Source of the DNA: Spirochaetaceae bacterium
GTDB taxonomy: Bacteria; Spirochaetota; Spirochaetia; Treponematales; Breznakiellaceae
Length of the DNA stretch: 6,339 bases
Assembly (NCBI GenBank): GCA_031278295.1
Contig: JAITKQ010000131.1
Location: forward strand, 1-6,339
Reading direction: 5' to 3'
Shown here: in pieces, positions 1 to 5,428 of the stretch
Layout: each line of letters opens with the position of its first letter
How positions within the stretch are numbered: position 1 is the first letter of the stretch
Made by a program: the position numbers and the translations under genes
Notes under the pieces: model-generated
What the model saw: only the letters and a program-made list of their open reading frames with translations
Told to the model about the DNA's origin: nothing
Databases searched by the model: none

Positions 1-897
1 GTTAAACGTGTAACCGGCGGAGGCGTGCTTCCGATGTTCACGTCCTGCTGTCCTGCCTGGATAAAGTACATGGAGGATCAGCACCCTGAGCTTACGAAGC
101 ATCTTTCGACCTGCCGCAGTCCGCAACAGATGTCCGGCCCCATGTACAAGACTTACGGCGCCCAGCTTAACAAGGTTGACCCGAAAGACATATACCTTGT
201 TTCCGTGATGCCCTGTACCGCCAAGCAGTTTGAGTGTTCCCGTCCCGAGATGAACGTCTCCGGACAGCGTGATGTCGATGTGGCGATAACGACCCGCGAG
301 CTTGCCTACCTGATCAAGCATTTCGGTATAGACTTCACCGCGTTGCCGGACGAGGAATTCGATTCGCCGCTCGGCGACTACACGGGCGCGGCCACAATTT
401 TCGGCGTTACCGGCGGCGTGATGGAGGCGGCCCTCCGCACAGGCTATACGCTGATAACCGGAAAAGAGCTTGGCCCCAAAGATGTTGACATCCAGCCTGT
501 CCGCGGCACGGAAGGCTTCCGCACGGCGGATATAAAGGTTGGCGATCTGACGCTGAAGGTGGGGGTGCTGACCTACCTAAAGAACATCGACCCGGTAATC
601 GAGAAGCTGGCGGCAGGGACGCTCGATCTCCACTTTGTCGAGGTGATGAGCTGTCCGGAAGGTTGCGTTTCAGGCGGCGGCCAGCCCAAACTTGTGCTTG
701 ACGCCGATGTTCCCGAAGCGTACAAAAACCGGCGCGAGGCGACCTTTGTCCACGACAGGGCGCTGCCAAAACGCAAGAGCCACGAGAATCCGGCGATCAA
801 AAAGACTTACGATGATTTCCTGAAGGAGCCCTGCGGCGAAAAGTCGCACCACCTGCTCCACACCACCTACAAGGGTTCAGGCGGTCACCATCACTAA
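1..897 (+). CDS. hydA: [FeFe] hydrogenase catalytic subunit, C-terminal part (5' end outside window)
   Basis: Reversible H2 production/oxidation at the H-cluster, usually cytoplasmic and coupled to ferredoxin and/or NAD(P)H in fermenters. The frame is open from base 1, so the N-terminal ferredoxin-like domains lie upstream. Counting codons from base 1, all three H-cluster signatures are present: L1 TSCCPAW (C16, C17), L2 MPCTAKQFE (C72) and L3 EVMSCPEGCVSGGGQP (C218, C222). By family knowledge C17, C72, C218 and C222 bind the cluster, and C16 is the proton-relay cysteine of group A enzymes, so the enzyme looks catalytically intact. L3 differs slightly from the usual MACPGGC form. The C-terminal part (RALPKRKSHENP, then FLKEP and HHLLHT) matches the small-subunit-like tail fused in HydA/HndD proteins. 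The protein ends in a Gly-Ser-Gly-Gly-His3 tail. Stop TAA is at 895-897, followed by a terminator. Whether it is monomeric HydA or the HndD subunit of a multimeric enzyme cannot be decided without the upstream genes. Confidence 0.95.
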   Translation, partial: VKRVTGGGVLPMFTSCCPAWIKYMEDQHPELTKHLSTCRSPQQMSGPMYKTYGAQLNKVDPKDIYLVSVMPCTAKQFECSRPEMNVSGQRDVDVAITTRELAYLIKHFGIDFTALPDEEFDSPLGDYTGAATIFGVTGGVMEAALRTGYTLITGKELGPKDVDIQPVRGTEGFRTADIKVGDLTLKVGVLTYLKNIDPVIEKLAAGTLDLHFVEVMSCPEGCVSGGGQPKLVLDADVPEAYKNRREATFVHDRALPKRKSHENPAIKKTYDDFLKEPCGEKSHHLLHTTYKGSGGHHH

Positions 898-934
898 ACG
901 ACTGTGAAGTCCGGTTTTTACAAGCCAGACTCAA

Positions 935-969
935 GGGGCTGCCGCCGGAGGCGGCAGCCCCTGTTTTTT
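935..969 (+). terminator. Intrinsic terminator of the hydrogenase gene
   Basis: A perfect 12-bp GC-rich stem (GGGGCTGCCGCC at 935-946 with GGCGGCAGCCCC at 950-961) encloses a 3-base GGA loop and is followed by TG and six T (964-969). It begins 38 bases after the hydrogenase stop codon. This is the canonical Rho-independent form, and it indicates that the hydrogenase is the last gene of its transcript. Confidence 0.93.
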
Positions 970-1122
970 ACGCCGGTTTTCCACCGCGTGTATGCCGCAG
1001 GGCGTGAATCGCAGGATAAACGCATAAACTTTGTTAACTCTTTGCTGTATTCGTTTTTTGCTTTTTTGCTTAATTCTTGTCTTATAAGGAGTTATGAACC
1101 TCCCCGCCCTGAAGTCGCAAAC

Positions 1123-1204
1123 AAGGCAAGCGGCCGGGTATCTTGTAGGCGTTACATTATTTACAAGGGCGAGTTCTGTAAGGCAAGCCACTTTGCGGCT
1201 TGCC
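1123..1204. repeat. Direct repeat plus overlapping hairpins with alternative pairing
   Basis: AAGGCAAGC occurs at 1123-1131 and again at 1180-1188. The second copy forms a perfect 8-bp hairpin, GGCAAGCC (1182-1189) with GGCTTGCC (1197-1204), around a 7-base loop. The first copy can pair through GGCAAGC (1125-1131) with the same 3' arm (GCTTGCC, 1198-1204), so the two pairings exclude each other. CTTGTA (1142-1147) and TACAAG (1162-1167) form a further hairpin between them. The base pairing is visible; any function as RNA is unproven. Confidence 0.5.
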
Positions 1205-1429
1205 GCTGTTTGCTGTGCCGGGGACACACTAAACAGGCGGCAGGAGGCGGTGGCCTACTACCATTTTTTGCTGGTGTTACCAATTTTAACCGCCCTAAAA
1301 GGCGGGCTCAGACCCCGCGAATGACAGAATAAAGAAAGAGGCCCAAAAATACGGCGGGACGGTGTATTGTGGCGATGAGCCGGCGATAAGGCCTGGCTAT
1401 CACAGCGGGACGATGCGGGCGCGTAACGA

Positions 1430-1443
1430 CCCCCCCCCCCCCC
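1430..1443. repeat. Homopolymer run of 14 C
   Basis: Fourteen consecutive C stand 28 bases beyond the stop codon of the minus-strand TPR gene, so they read as poly-G in that gene's 3' flank. Runs of this length are prone to slippage in replication and to length errors in sequencing. It is not inside a recognised gene or promoter. Confidence 0.9.
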
Positions 1444-1471
1444 TGCGCAACCATGTTGGCGCGGCCCCAGG

Positions 1472-3220
1472 TTAATCGGTGTTGCTCCAGGGGCTGCCAA
1501 ACTTGCTTAACTCAAGGCGGATGACTATGTTTTCGCCGTCAAGGGCGCGGGCCCGCTCCAGATCGCGGCGGATTTCGTCCTGTCCGCCGCCCAGTATGCG
1601 CCTGCACCGCGCCATTTTAAGGTATATCCTGGCCCCGGCCTCGCGTACAAAATCGGAGCCCCCGGACGGAAGCATAGCCGCCGCTTCCTCCCAGTACCCT
1701 AGCGCGGCGGCGTACTCGCGGCGGGCGTACAGGAGCAGCGCCGCGTTCGCGCGGCGCTGCCATGCCGGGATGCCGTCTGAGCTTTCAAGCAGTTCCAGGC
1801 TTTCCTGTATGTTTCCGTCCCTTGCAAGCTCCAGCGCCCTGTGGAACGCTAAATACGGACTTTCCACCCCGTTCTGCCCGGCAAAACGCAACAGATCCTT
1901 CAAATCGTCGTAACGGCGCTGGTACTCAAAGTACCAGCCGGCCCAGCGGTAAATTTCTTCCACATCGGGGTTGCGGTTCAACAGCAGCCATGTTTCCGCA
2001 ACGGCGCGGTCCGGCGTCGTCGTTTCGAGCTTACGCCGCAGGTGTTCCAGATCGATAAGCGCCTCCCCTTTGTTAGGGGAGGCGCCCTGGCGGACGGAAA
2101 GCCGGAGGATCGCGCCCGCGCGATCCTCCGGCTGAAGACGGCTGTACATTACAAGTCCGGCGTTTACCGCGTCCTTGTCGTACCCGTCGTTTTCCGTGCC
2201 GTCAAGCAATTGTTCAAGGTAGCTCTTTTTTTCGGAATCGCCTGCCGCCGTCGCGGCCATGTTGTAAAGAAAGCGGCCCCGTCCGGCCCCGCCGCCGCCG
2301 TTTGCTATCAGCAGCAGCCATAGTTTCCGCGCATTTTCCGTCTCCCCCGCCATGTAGAGCGCGGAGGCAGCGCGGGCTAGGTTCTTTTCGCCGCCGGCCT
2401 TCACCCAAAGTTCCGCGGCAAGCAGCTGGTCCGCAAAGTCGAAAGAATAGCCGGCTATGAATGATAGGGTTACAGGCAACGCGGCCTTGCCCGGCTCCAG
2501 CCGGGCAAGGCCGTCCGCCGCTTCCTCCCCCCTGCCGTCCACTATTTTTAAGAGGGCCGCGTCCACAAGCATGGCCTCCCATACCTGCTCCGCCTGCCGC
2601 CCGCTGCCGGCCCCCCTCAGGCTAACGGTGAAAGCGTCAAACATACCACCGGAATGTTTAACGGAGCGGGCGGAATCCACCGTATCGAAGACGCCGCTCA
2701 CAGCGTACAGGCAAAAAGCCGGCGGAAAGAAGGAGTCCCGCAAAAGGGGGCCGCTCTCACTGAGTCGCAGGGCGGTTTTTTTAAGTTTTTCCGCCGGTGC
2801 GCCGGCGGACAGGGCCGTTTCCGCGGACAAGGCGGCGATTAGGGCGGAGTGCGGGTACTTTTTTTCGGCCAGCGCCACGGCGGCGCGGTAGCCTTCGTCG
2901 TACCCGGCGTAGCGCTTTGCCAATTTTCTGTAACGTTTCAACAGCGAAAGCCAAGACTCAGCCCCAACGGCGGATTTTTCAAGCTCCTTCAGCAGGTTGC
3001 CGGTATGGGTATGGTTCAGGCCGCCCCCCGTGTCTTCCATCGACAAAACATTGTCAAACAGGTACAGCCTTTGGTAAAAGTCCGTCCGGGCCGCGCTTTT
3101 TTGGGCGGGAAGGATGCTGTTTCTCGTGCGAAAGTACAGGCCCAGCGCCAGTCCAAGCAACAGAAAGCCCAGGATGCAGGCGGTTTTTATCATGGCGTTG
3201 TTTTTTACTTTCCTGTTCAC
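1472..3220 (-). CDS. Membrane-anchored TPR-like repeat protein
   Basis: I do not recognise a named family. The 582-residue product starts with a short basic segment (about 1-12), then a single hydrophobic helix at about 11-30 (IKTACILGFLLLGLALGLYF), without a clear signal-peptidase site. It is therefore probably anchored with the bulk outside the cytoplasm. The rest is Ala/Leu-rich paired helices. The clearest TPR-like units lie at about 455-570, for example ANAALLLYARREYAAALGYW (491-510) followed by EEAAAMLP. A weaker one is at about 125-155. TPR proteins are scaffolds for protein assembly, and no enzymatic motif is visible. The start is GTG at 3220, 15 bases after the trkA stop. The next candidate, ATG at 3193 (residue 10), has no better ribosome site. 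It is the last gene of the minus-strand unit. The coding sequence contains an unusual number of long perfect inverted repeats, listed separately. Confidence 0.85.
   Translation of the reverse strand: MNRKVKNNAMIKTACILGFLLLGLALGLYFRTRNSILPAQKSAARTDFYQRLYLFDNVLSMEDTGGGLNHTHTGNLLKELEKSAVGAESWLSLLKRYRKLAKRYAGYDEGYRAAVALAEKKYPHSALIAALSAETALSAGAPAEKLKKTALRLSESGPLLRDSFFPPAFCLYAVSGVFDTVDSARSVKHSGGMFDAFTVSLRGAGSGRQAEQVWEAMLVDAALLKIVDGRGEEAADGLARLEPGKAALPVTLSFIAGYSFDFADQLLAAELWVKAGGEKNLARAASALYMAGETENARKLWLLLIANGGGGAGRGRFLYNMAATAAGDSEKKSYLEQLLDGTENDGYDKDAVNAGLVMYSRLQPEDRAGAILRLSVRQGASPNKGEALIDLEHLRRKLETTTPDRAVAETWLLLNRNPDVEEIYRWAGWYFEYQRRYDDLKDLLRFAGQNGVESPYLAFHRALELARDGNIQESLELLESSDGIPAWQRRANAALLLYARREYAAALGYWEEAAAMLPSGGSDFVREAGARIYLKMARCRRILGGGQDEIRRDLERARALDGENIVIRLELSKFGSPWSNTD
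1735..1760. repeat. Perfect 11-bp inverted repeat inside the TPR gene
   Basis: GCAGCGCCGCG (1735-1745) and CGCGGCGCTGC (1750-1760) are exact reverse complements around TTCG (CGAA in the mRNA). It lies in the part of the gene encoding the C-terminal TPR-like helices. It could form a stable hairpin in the minus-strand mRNA. Confidence 0.85.
1918..1938. repeat. Perfect 9-bp inverted repeat inside the TPR gene
   Basis: GCTGGTACT (1918-1926) and AGTACCAGC (1930-1938) are exact reverse complements around a 3-base CAA loop. Unlike most of the others it is not built only of G and C, so local GC richness alone does not explain it. Confidence 0.8.
2059..2085. repeat. Perfect 10-bp inverted repeat inside the TPR gene
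   Basis: GCGCCTCCCC (2059-2068) and GGGGAGGCGC (2076-2085) are exact reverse complements around TTTGTTA. It encodes about residues 379-388 of the TPR protein and is only 14 bases from the 15-bp inverted repeat at 2100-2133. It has terminator-like stem geometry but no T-run on either strand. Confidence 0.85.
2100..2133. repeat. Perfect 15-bp inverted repeat inside the TPR gene
   Basis: AGCCGGAGGATCGCG (2100-2114) and CGCGATCCTCCGGCT (2119-2133) are exact reverse complements with a 4-base CCCG centre. It encodes about residues 363-374 without breaking the frame. An exact match over 15 pairs is very unlikely by chance in a 1.7-kb gene. Confidence 0.92.
2482..2513. repeat. Perfect 15-bp inverted repeat inside the TPR gene
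   Basis: CGGCCTTGCCCGGCT (2482-2496) and AGCCGGGCAAGGCCG (2499-2513) are exact reverse complements separated by only two bases (CC). It encodes about residues 236-247 in frame. The sequence is unrelated to the 15-bp repeat at 2100-2133, so the two are not copies of a single element. Confidence 0.92.
2790..2809. repeat. Perfect 8-bp inverted repeat inside the TPR gene
   Basis: TCCGCCGG (2790-2797) and CCGGCGGA (2802-2809) pair exactly around TGCG. GCCGGCGGA also occurs at about 2711-2719 nearby. It is weaker than the other repeats in this gene and is listed as part of the cluster. Confidence 0.65.
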
Positions 3221-3235
3221 AGGCCTGCCCCGTCT

Positions 3236-3973
3236 TTAACGCCCCCGCAGGGACTTTAGTATTTTCGCGACAAAGTTGCCTTGCGGGTGGTTTTCACCAA
3301 TCCGGCTGCCGCTAAATTTCCGCAACGCGTCGCCGCCGCCGTAAAAAAGGCCTATATCACCGTCCCTGAAAACATAACTCGGCTCACATACCCTGTACTC
3401 CGCATCCCCGGTCCGTACCGAAAGCAGGTTAAGCCGGTACTTTTTTCGCAATTCGGTTTCTATCAACGTTTTTCCAAAAAACGGTTCCGGTATCGAAAAT
3501 TCCGCAATCGCGAGTCCTTCGCTTACCGGCAGGTACGAGAGCATGGACGCGGAAAGTAAAAGCGGGCTTATCCGTTTCGCCGCTTCACGGTTCGGAAATA
3601 CGACCTTTGTAGCCCCGACCAGCTCAAGAATTTCACCGTGGGTGGCCGTTTCAGCTTTGACGATTATGCTTTTTATGTTAAGTTTAGCGCAGTAACTTGT
3701 CGCAAGAACCGAGGCCTCTATCTTGCCTCCCAAATCGATGATCACGACATCTATCGAGTCAGGCAGTACACTCCGTAGCGTTTCGACCGTCAAAATATCA
3801 AGCGCCACCGCGCTTACAGGGTCGTCCTTGTACGAGTCGATAAGGTCCCTGTCCTTGTCAACTATAAGCACGTCAACATTAAGCTCCAGCAGTTCGTCCA
3901 GGATGCTCTTTCCAAAATGCCCCAAACCCAGAATTGCGATCTGCTTCATGCCTGTAAAGTCACTGTGCGCCAT
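3236..3973 (-). CDS. trkA: TrkA/KtrA-type potassium transport regulator (RCK domains)
   Basis: Cytoplasmic regulatory subunit that binds nucleotides and gates a TrkH/KtrB potassium translocator. The N-terminal RCK_N Rossmann domain (about 10-135) has the glycine motif GLGHFG (16-21) and the acidic residue ending strand 2 (D39, in IVDKD), as expected for NAD(H)/ATP binding. The C-terminal RCK_C domain spans about 150-215 (LPVSEGLAIAEF, FFGKTLIE, YVFRDGDIGLFYGG). At 245 residues it is a single-unit KtrA-size protein, not the double-length E. coli TrkA, so ktrA is an equally good name. The ATG at 3973 is preceded by AAGGAAG (3978-3984) with a 4-base spacer. An internal ATG (residue 9, 3949) would give the more typical MKQIAILG start but lacks a ribosome site. 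The gene overlaps the methyltransferase end by 14 bases, implying coupled translation. No channel subunit is in the window. Confidence 0.9.
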   Translation of the reverse strand: MAHSDFTGMKQIAILGLGHFGKSILDELLELNVDVLIVDKDRDLIDSYKDDPVSAVALDILTVETLRSVLPDSIDVVIIDLGGKIEASVLATSYCAKLNIKSIIVKAETATHGEILELVGATKVVFPNREAAKRISPLLLSASMLSYLPVSEGLAIAEFSIPEPFFGKTLIETELRKKYRLNLLSVRTGDAEYRVCEPSYVFRDGDIGLFYGGGDALRKFSGSRIGENHPQGNFVAKILKSLRGR

Positions 3974-5042
3974 GATGCTTCCTTATGTACTCGTTCCGCA
4001 GCTCGTCGATGGACAGGGTACTGTCATTCTTTACCGCATACCAGAATTTCCAGCCGTTGCATGACGGCGTCCGCTGTACGATAGCGCCTATCCTGTGGAT
4101 TGAGCCGGTGCTGTTTTTGTATTTTAACGAGCCGTTTTCCAGTACGAGCGCGGCGGCGCCGTAGTTTTTTTTCGCGTAAAGGATGTCCCCCGCCTTGATA
4201 AAATTATCTTTTACAAGATTCACAAACGGAACCCTTGTCGGCTTTTCGTTTTCATCCTCCTCCCAGCCGGCCTCTTCCCACAGTTCCGTAATGCCGTTTA
4301 TCCTCTTTTGCGCGATTTCGATGTACCCCGCTTCCCGTTCCATACCGATAAAATTGCGGCCAAGTTTTTTTGCGGCGGCCCCCGTCGTGCCTGTTCCAAA
4401 AAAAGGATCCAGGACGGTATCATTTTTTTTTGTTGACGACAAGATAACGCGCTTTAACAATTCTTCCGGCTTTTGCGTTGAATGGGCCTTTTTGCCGTCC
4501 CGGTCTTTTATCCGCTCACCCCCTGTGCAGAGGGCAATCCGCCATACGGAGGTCATCTGTTTGCCGCCGTTGTACCTTTTCATAAGCTTGTGGTTGAACG
4601 TGTACTTTTTGCTGGTTTCGCCTTTTGAACACCAGAGCAGCGTTTCCGCCGCGTTGGTAAACCTTGTCCCCATAAAATTCGGCATCGGATTCGTTTTATA
4701 CCATGTAACGTCATTCAGTATCCAAAAACCAAGATTCATCATTATATTCCCCACACGGAATATGTTGTGGTACGAACCGATAACCCAGATCGATCCCGTA
4801 TCCTTCAGCACACGGCGGCACTCCCCAAGCCACGCCGTGCAAAAATCATCATACTCCCTGAACGAGCCGAACTTGTCCCATCCGTCGTCAACCCCGTCAA
4901 CCTTTGTGTTGTCGGGCCTGTACAGGCTGCCTTTAAGCTGCATATTGTACGGCGGATCGGCAAAAACAAGATCTACCGAACTATCCGGAATCCGTTTCAG
5001 CTCTTCCGTACAGTCCCCGTGAATTATCGTGCCGCACCCCAT
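3960..5042 (-). CDS. ccrM: CcrM/HinfI-type adenine-N6 DNA methyltransferase (predicted GANTC)
   Basis: Transfers a methyl group from S-adenosylmethionine to adenine N6 in DNA. The beta-class motif order is clear: motif IV DPPY at 29-32 (FADPPYNMQL) comes first, the SAM-binding motif DPFFGTGTTG follows at 212-221, and AHSTQKPEELL just before it is also typical. The middle matches CcrM as I recall it (GSYHNIFRVG, FWILNDV, NPMPNFMGTRF). After an acidic linker (about 256-270) comes a CcrM-like C-terminal RAMA-type domain, about 271-360 (TGSIHRIGA, CNGWKFW). The length of 360 residues fits CcrM (358) and M.HinfI (359). I chose ATG 5042 over an in-frame TTG at 5072 because MGCGTIIHGDC aligns with the family start and the TTG falls inside the promoter. 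It is the first gene of the minus-strand unit. No restriction endonuclease is adjacent. The GANTC specificity is inferred from similarity. Confidence 0.92.
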   Translation of the reverse strand: MGCGTIIHGDCTEELKRIPDSSVDLVFADPPYNMQLKGSLYRPDNTKVDGVDDGWDKFGSFREYDDFCTAWLGECRRVLKDTGSIWVIGSYHNIFRVGNIMMNLGFWILNDVTWYKTNPMPNFMGTRFTNAAETLLWCSKGETSKKYTFNHKLMKRYNGGKQMTSVWRIALCTGGERIKDRDGKKAHSTQKPEELLKRVILSSTKKNDTVLDPFFGTGTTGAAAKKLGRNFIGMEREAGYIEIAQKRINGITELWEEAGWEEDENEKPTRVPFVNLVKDNFIKAGDILYAKKNYGAAALVLENGSLKYKNSTGSIHRIGAIVQRTPSCNGWKFWYAVKNDSTLSIDELRNEYIRKHHGAQ

Positions 5043-5050
5043 ATACCTAA

Positions 5051-5079
5051 AGTATCTTTTCACAAAAAACAATAGTCAA
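5051..5079 (-). promoter_or_regulatory. Sigma-70-like promoter of the methyltransferase operon
   Basis: On the minus strand TTGACT (5079-5074; 5 of 6 to consensus) is followed after exactly 17 bases by GATACT (5056-5051; 4 of 6 to TATAAT). Transcription should start about 7 bases later, near 5044, only a base or two before the ATG at 5042, giving an almost leaderless mRNA. No GANTC site occurs from 5041 to 5435, so methylation feedback at this promoter is not suggested. Confidence 0.6.
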
Positions 5080-5161
5080 GTCCGCCTGCCCCTAACACGC
5101 ACGGAGTGTCCGCCCATCGTCCCCTGAAATACGCGGGGACTTCACCGCTTATTGTCCATCA

Positions 5162-5225
5162 GGAGGGGGGCGCAATTTCCATACCGATGCCGGCATACAG
5201 CCGCCGTGCTTACGCGCCCCCCTTC
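5162..5225. repeat. Long-range inverted repeat with nested palindrome
   Basis: GGAGGGGGGCGC (5162-5173) pairs with GCGCCCCCCTTC (5214-5225) over 12 positions with one G-T wobble, enclosing 40 bases. A perfect palindrome, ATGCCGGCAT (5187-5196), sits inside that loop. Confidence 0.65.
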
Positions 5226-5230
5226 GCTAC

Positions 5231-5249
5231 ATAAGCGCAATGCGCTTAT
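5231..5249. repeat. Near-perfect 19-bp palindrome flanked by CGCTAC repeats
   Basis: ATAAGCGCA (5231-5239) and TGCGCTTAT (5241-5249) are exact reverse complements around one A. The unit is bracketed by CGCTAC at 5225-5230 and 5252-5257. The compact dyad could be an operator for a dimeric regulator or a small palindromic repeat. No regulator gene in the window suggests which. Confidence 0.65.
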
Positions 5250-5413
5250 TCCGCTACCCCCCAATTCGGGACATGAACCAGGCGGCGTTTGCTTCATTTT
5301 GCCCGAAACGTTAAACTTTTAAAAATTACCCTGACCTTATACCCGAATAAGACTTGTGTTATAGTATCAAGTAACATATAAGGACCGGCTTTGCCGGACT
5401 TTCCGCATAAATT

Positions 5414-5423
5414 AAGGAAGGAG
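5414..5423 (+). promoter_or_regulatory. Ribosome binding site deciding the GTG start at 5429
   Basis: AAGGAAGGAG is a strong Shine-Dalgarno sequence, 5 bases before GTG 5429. An overlapping ATG at 5427 opens a frame that closes after 16 codons, whereas the GTG frame encodes the recognisable protein, so GTG is the start. Confidence 0.8.
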
Positions 5424-5428
5424 TAAAT

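Larger units (their letters stand above)
970..1471. other. Gene-poor intergenic region between convergent transcription units
   Basis: About 500 bases lie between the hydrogenase terminator and the end of the minus-strand operon. No convincing gene is visible. The region starts AT-rich (about 1016-1092, with T-runs) and turns GC-rich. It contains inverted repeats at 1142-1167 (CTTGTA/TACAAG), 1182-1204 (GGCAAGCC/GGCTTGCC), 1290-1305 (CCGCC/GGCGG) and an imperfect one at 1378-1398, plus a run of 14 C at 1430-1443. A 76-codon open frame at 1094-1324 is preceded by AAGGAG, but only 2 bases from its ATG. Its translation looks like no family I know and overlaps open frames in other registers. I see no strong U-tailed terminator for the minus-strand operon. 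Confidence 0.6.
5080..5428. other. Divergent intergenic region rich in palindromes
   Basis: The region separates the minus-strand operon from the plus-strand nuclease/helicase gene. The half near the operon holds inverted repeats at 5119-5140 (GTCCCC/GGGGAC), 5162-5225 and 5231-5249, plus a 10-bp palindrome ATGCCGGCAT at 5187-5196. The other half (about 5295-5380) is AT-rich and should hold the promoter of the plus-strand gene. A -10-like TATAGT lies at 5360-5365, but I see no good -35 at proper spacing. A small hairpin, CCGGC/GCCGG around TTT, lies at 5385-5397 in the presumed leader. No RNA gene is recognised. Confidence 0.6.

Noticed and set aside
886..894. Three histidine codons at the end of the hydrogenase, resembling an affinity tag
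   Set aside because: There are only three, the stop is natural and a native terminator follows. Nothing else suggests an engineered sequence.
1094..1324. A 76-codon plus-strand frame with an upstream AAGGAG
   Set aside because: The ribosome-site spacing is only 2 bases, the translation has no recognisable domain, and the same bases are open in other frames and on the other strand, so it is left within the intergenic entry.
904..1332. A 142-codon plus-strand open frame covering the hydrogenase terminator
   Set aside because: It runs straight through the terminator hairpin, has no ribosome site, and its composition looks like translated non-coding DNA.
1479..1913. Plus-strand open frames opposite the TPR gene
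   Set aside because: High GC content makes antisense frames long by default. None has a ribosome site or a credible protein.
4183..5022. A 279-codon plus-strand open frame opposite the methyltransferase
   Set aside because: It is the antisense shadow of a clearly recognised gene. It is Ser/Phe/Pro-rich with no family features.
5043..5072. TTG start at 5072 adding 10 residues to the methyltransferase
   Set aside because: It lies in the spacer of the best promoter candidate, and CcrM-like proteins begin close to the MGCG...HGDC segment, so ATG 5042 is preferred.
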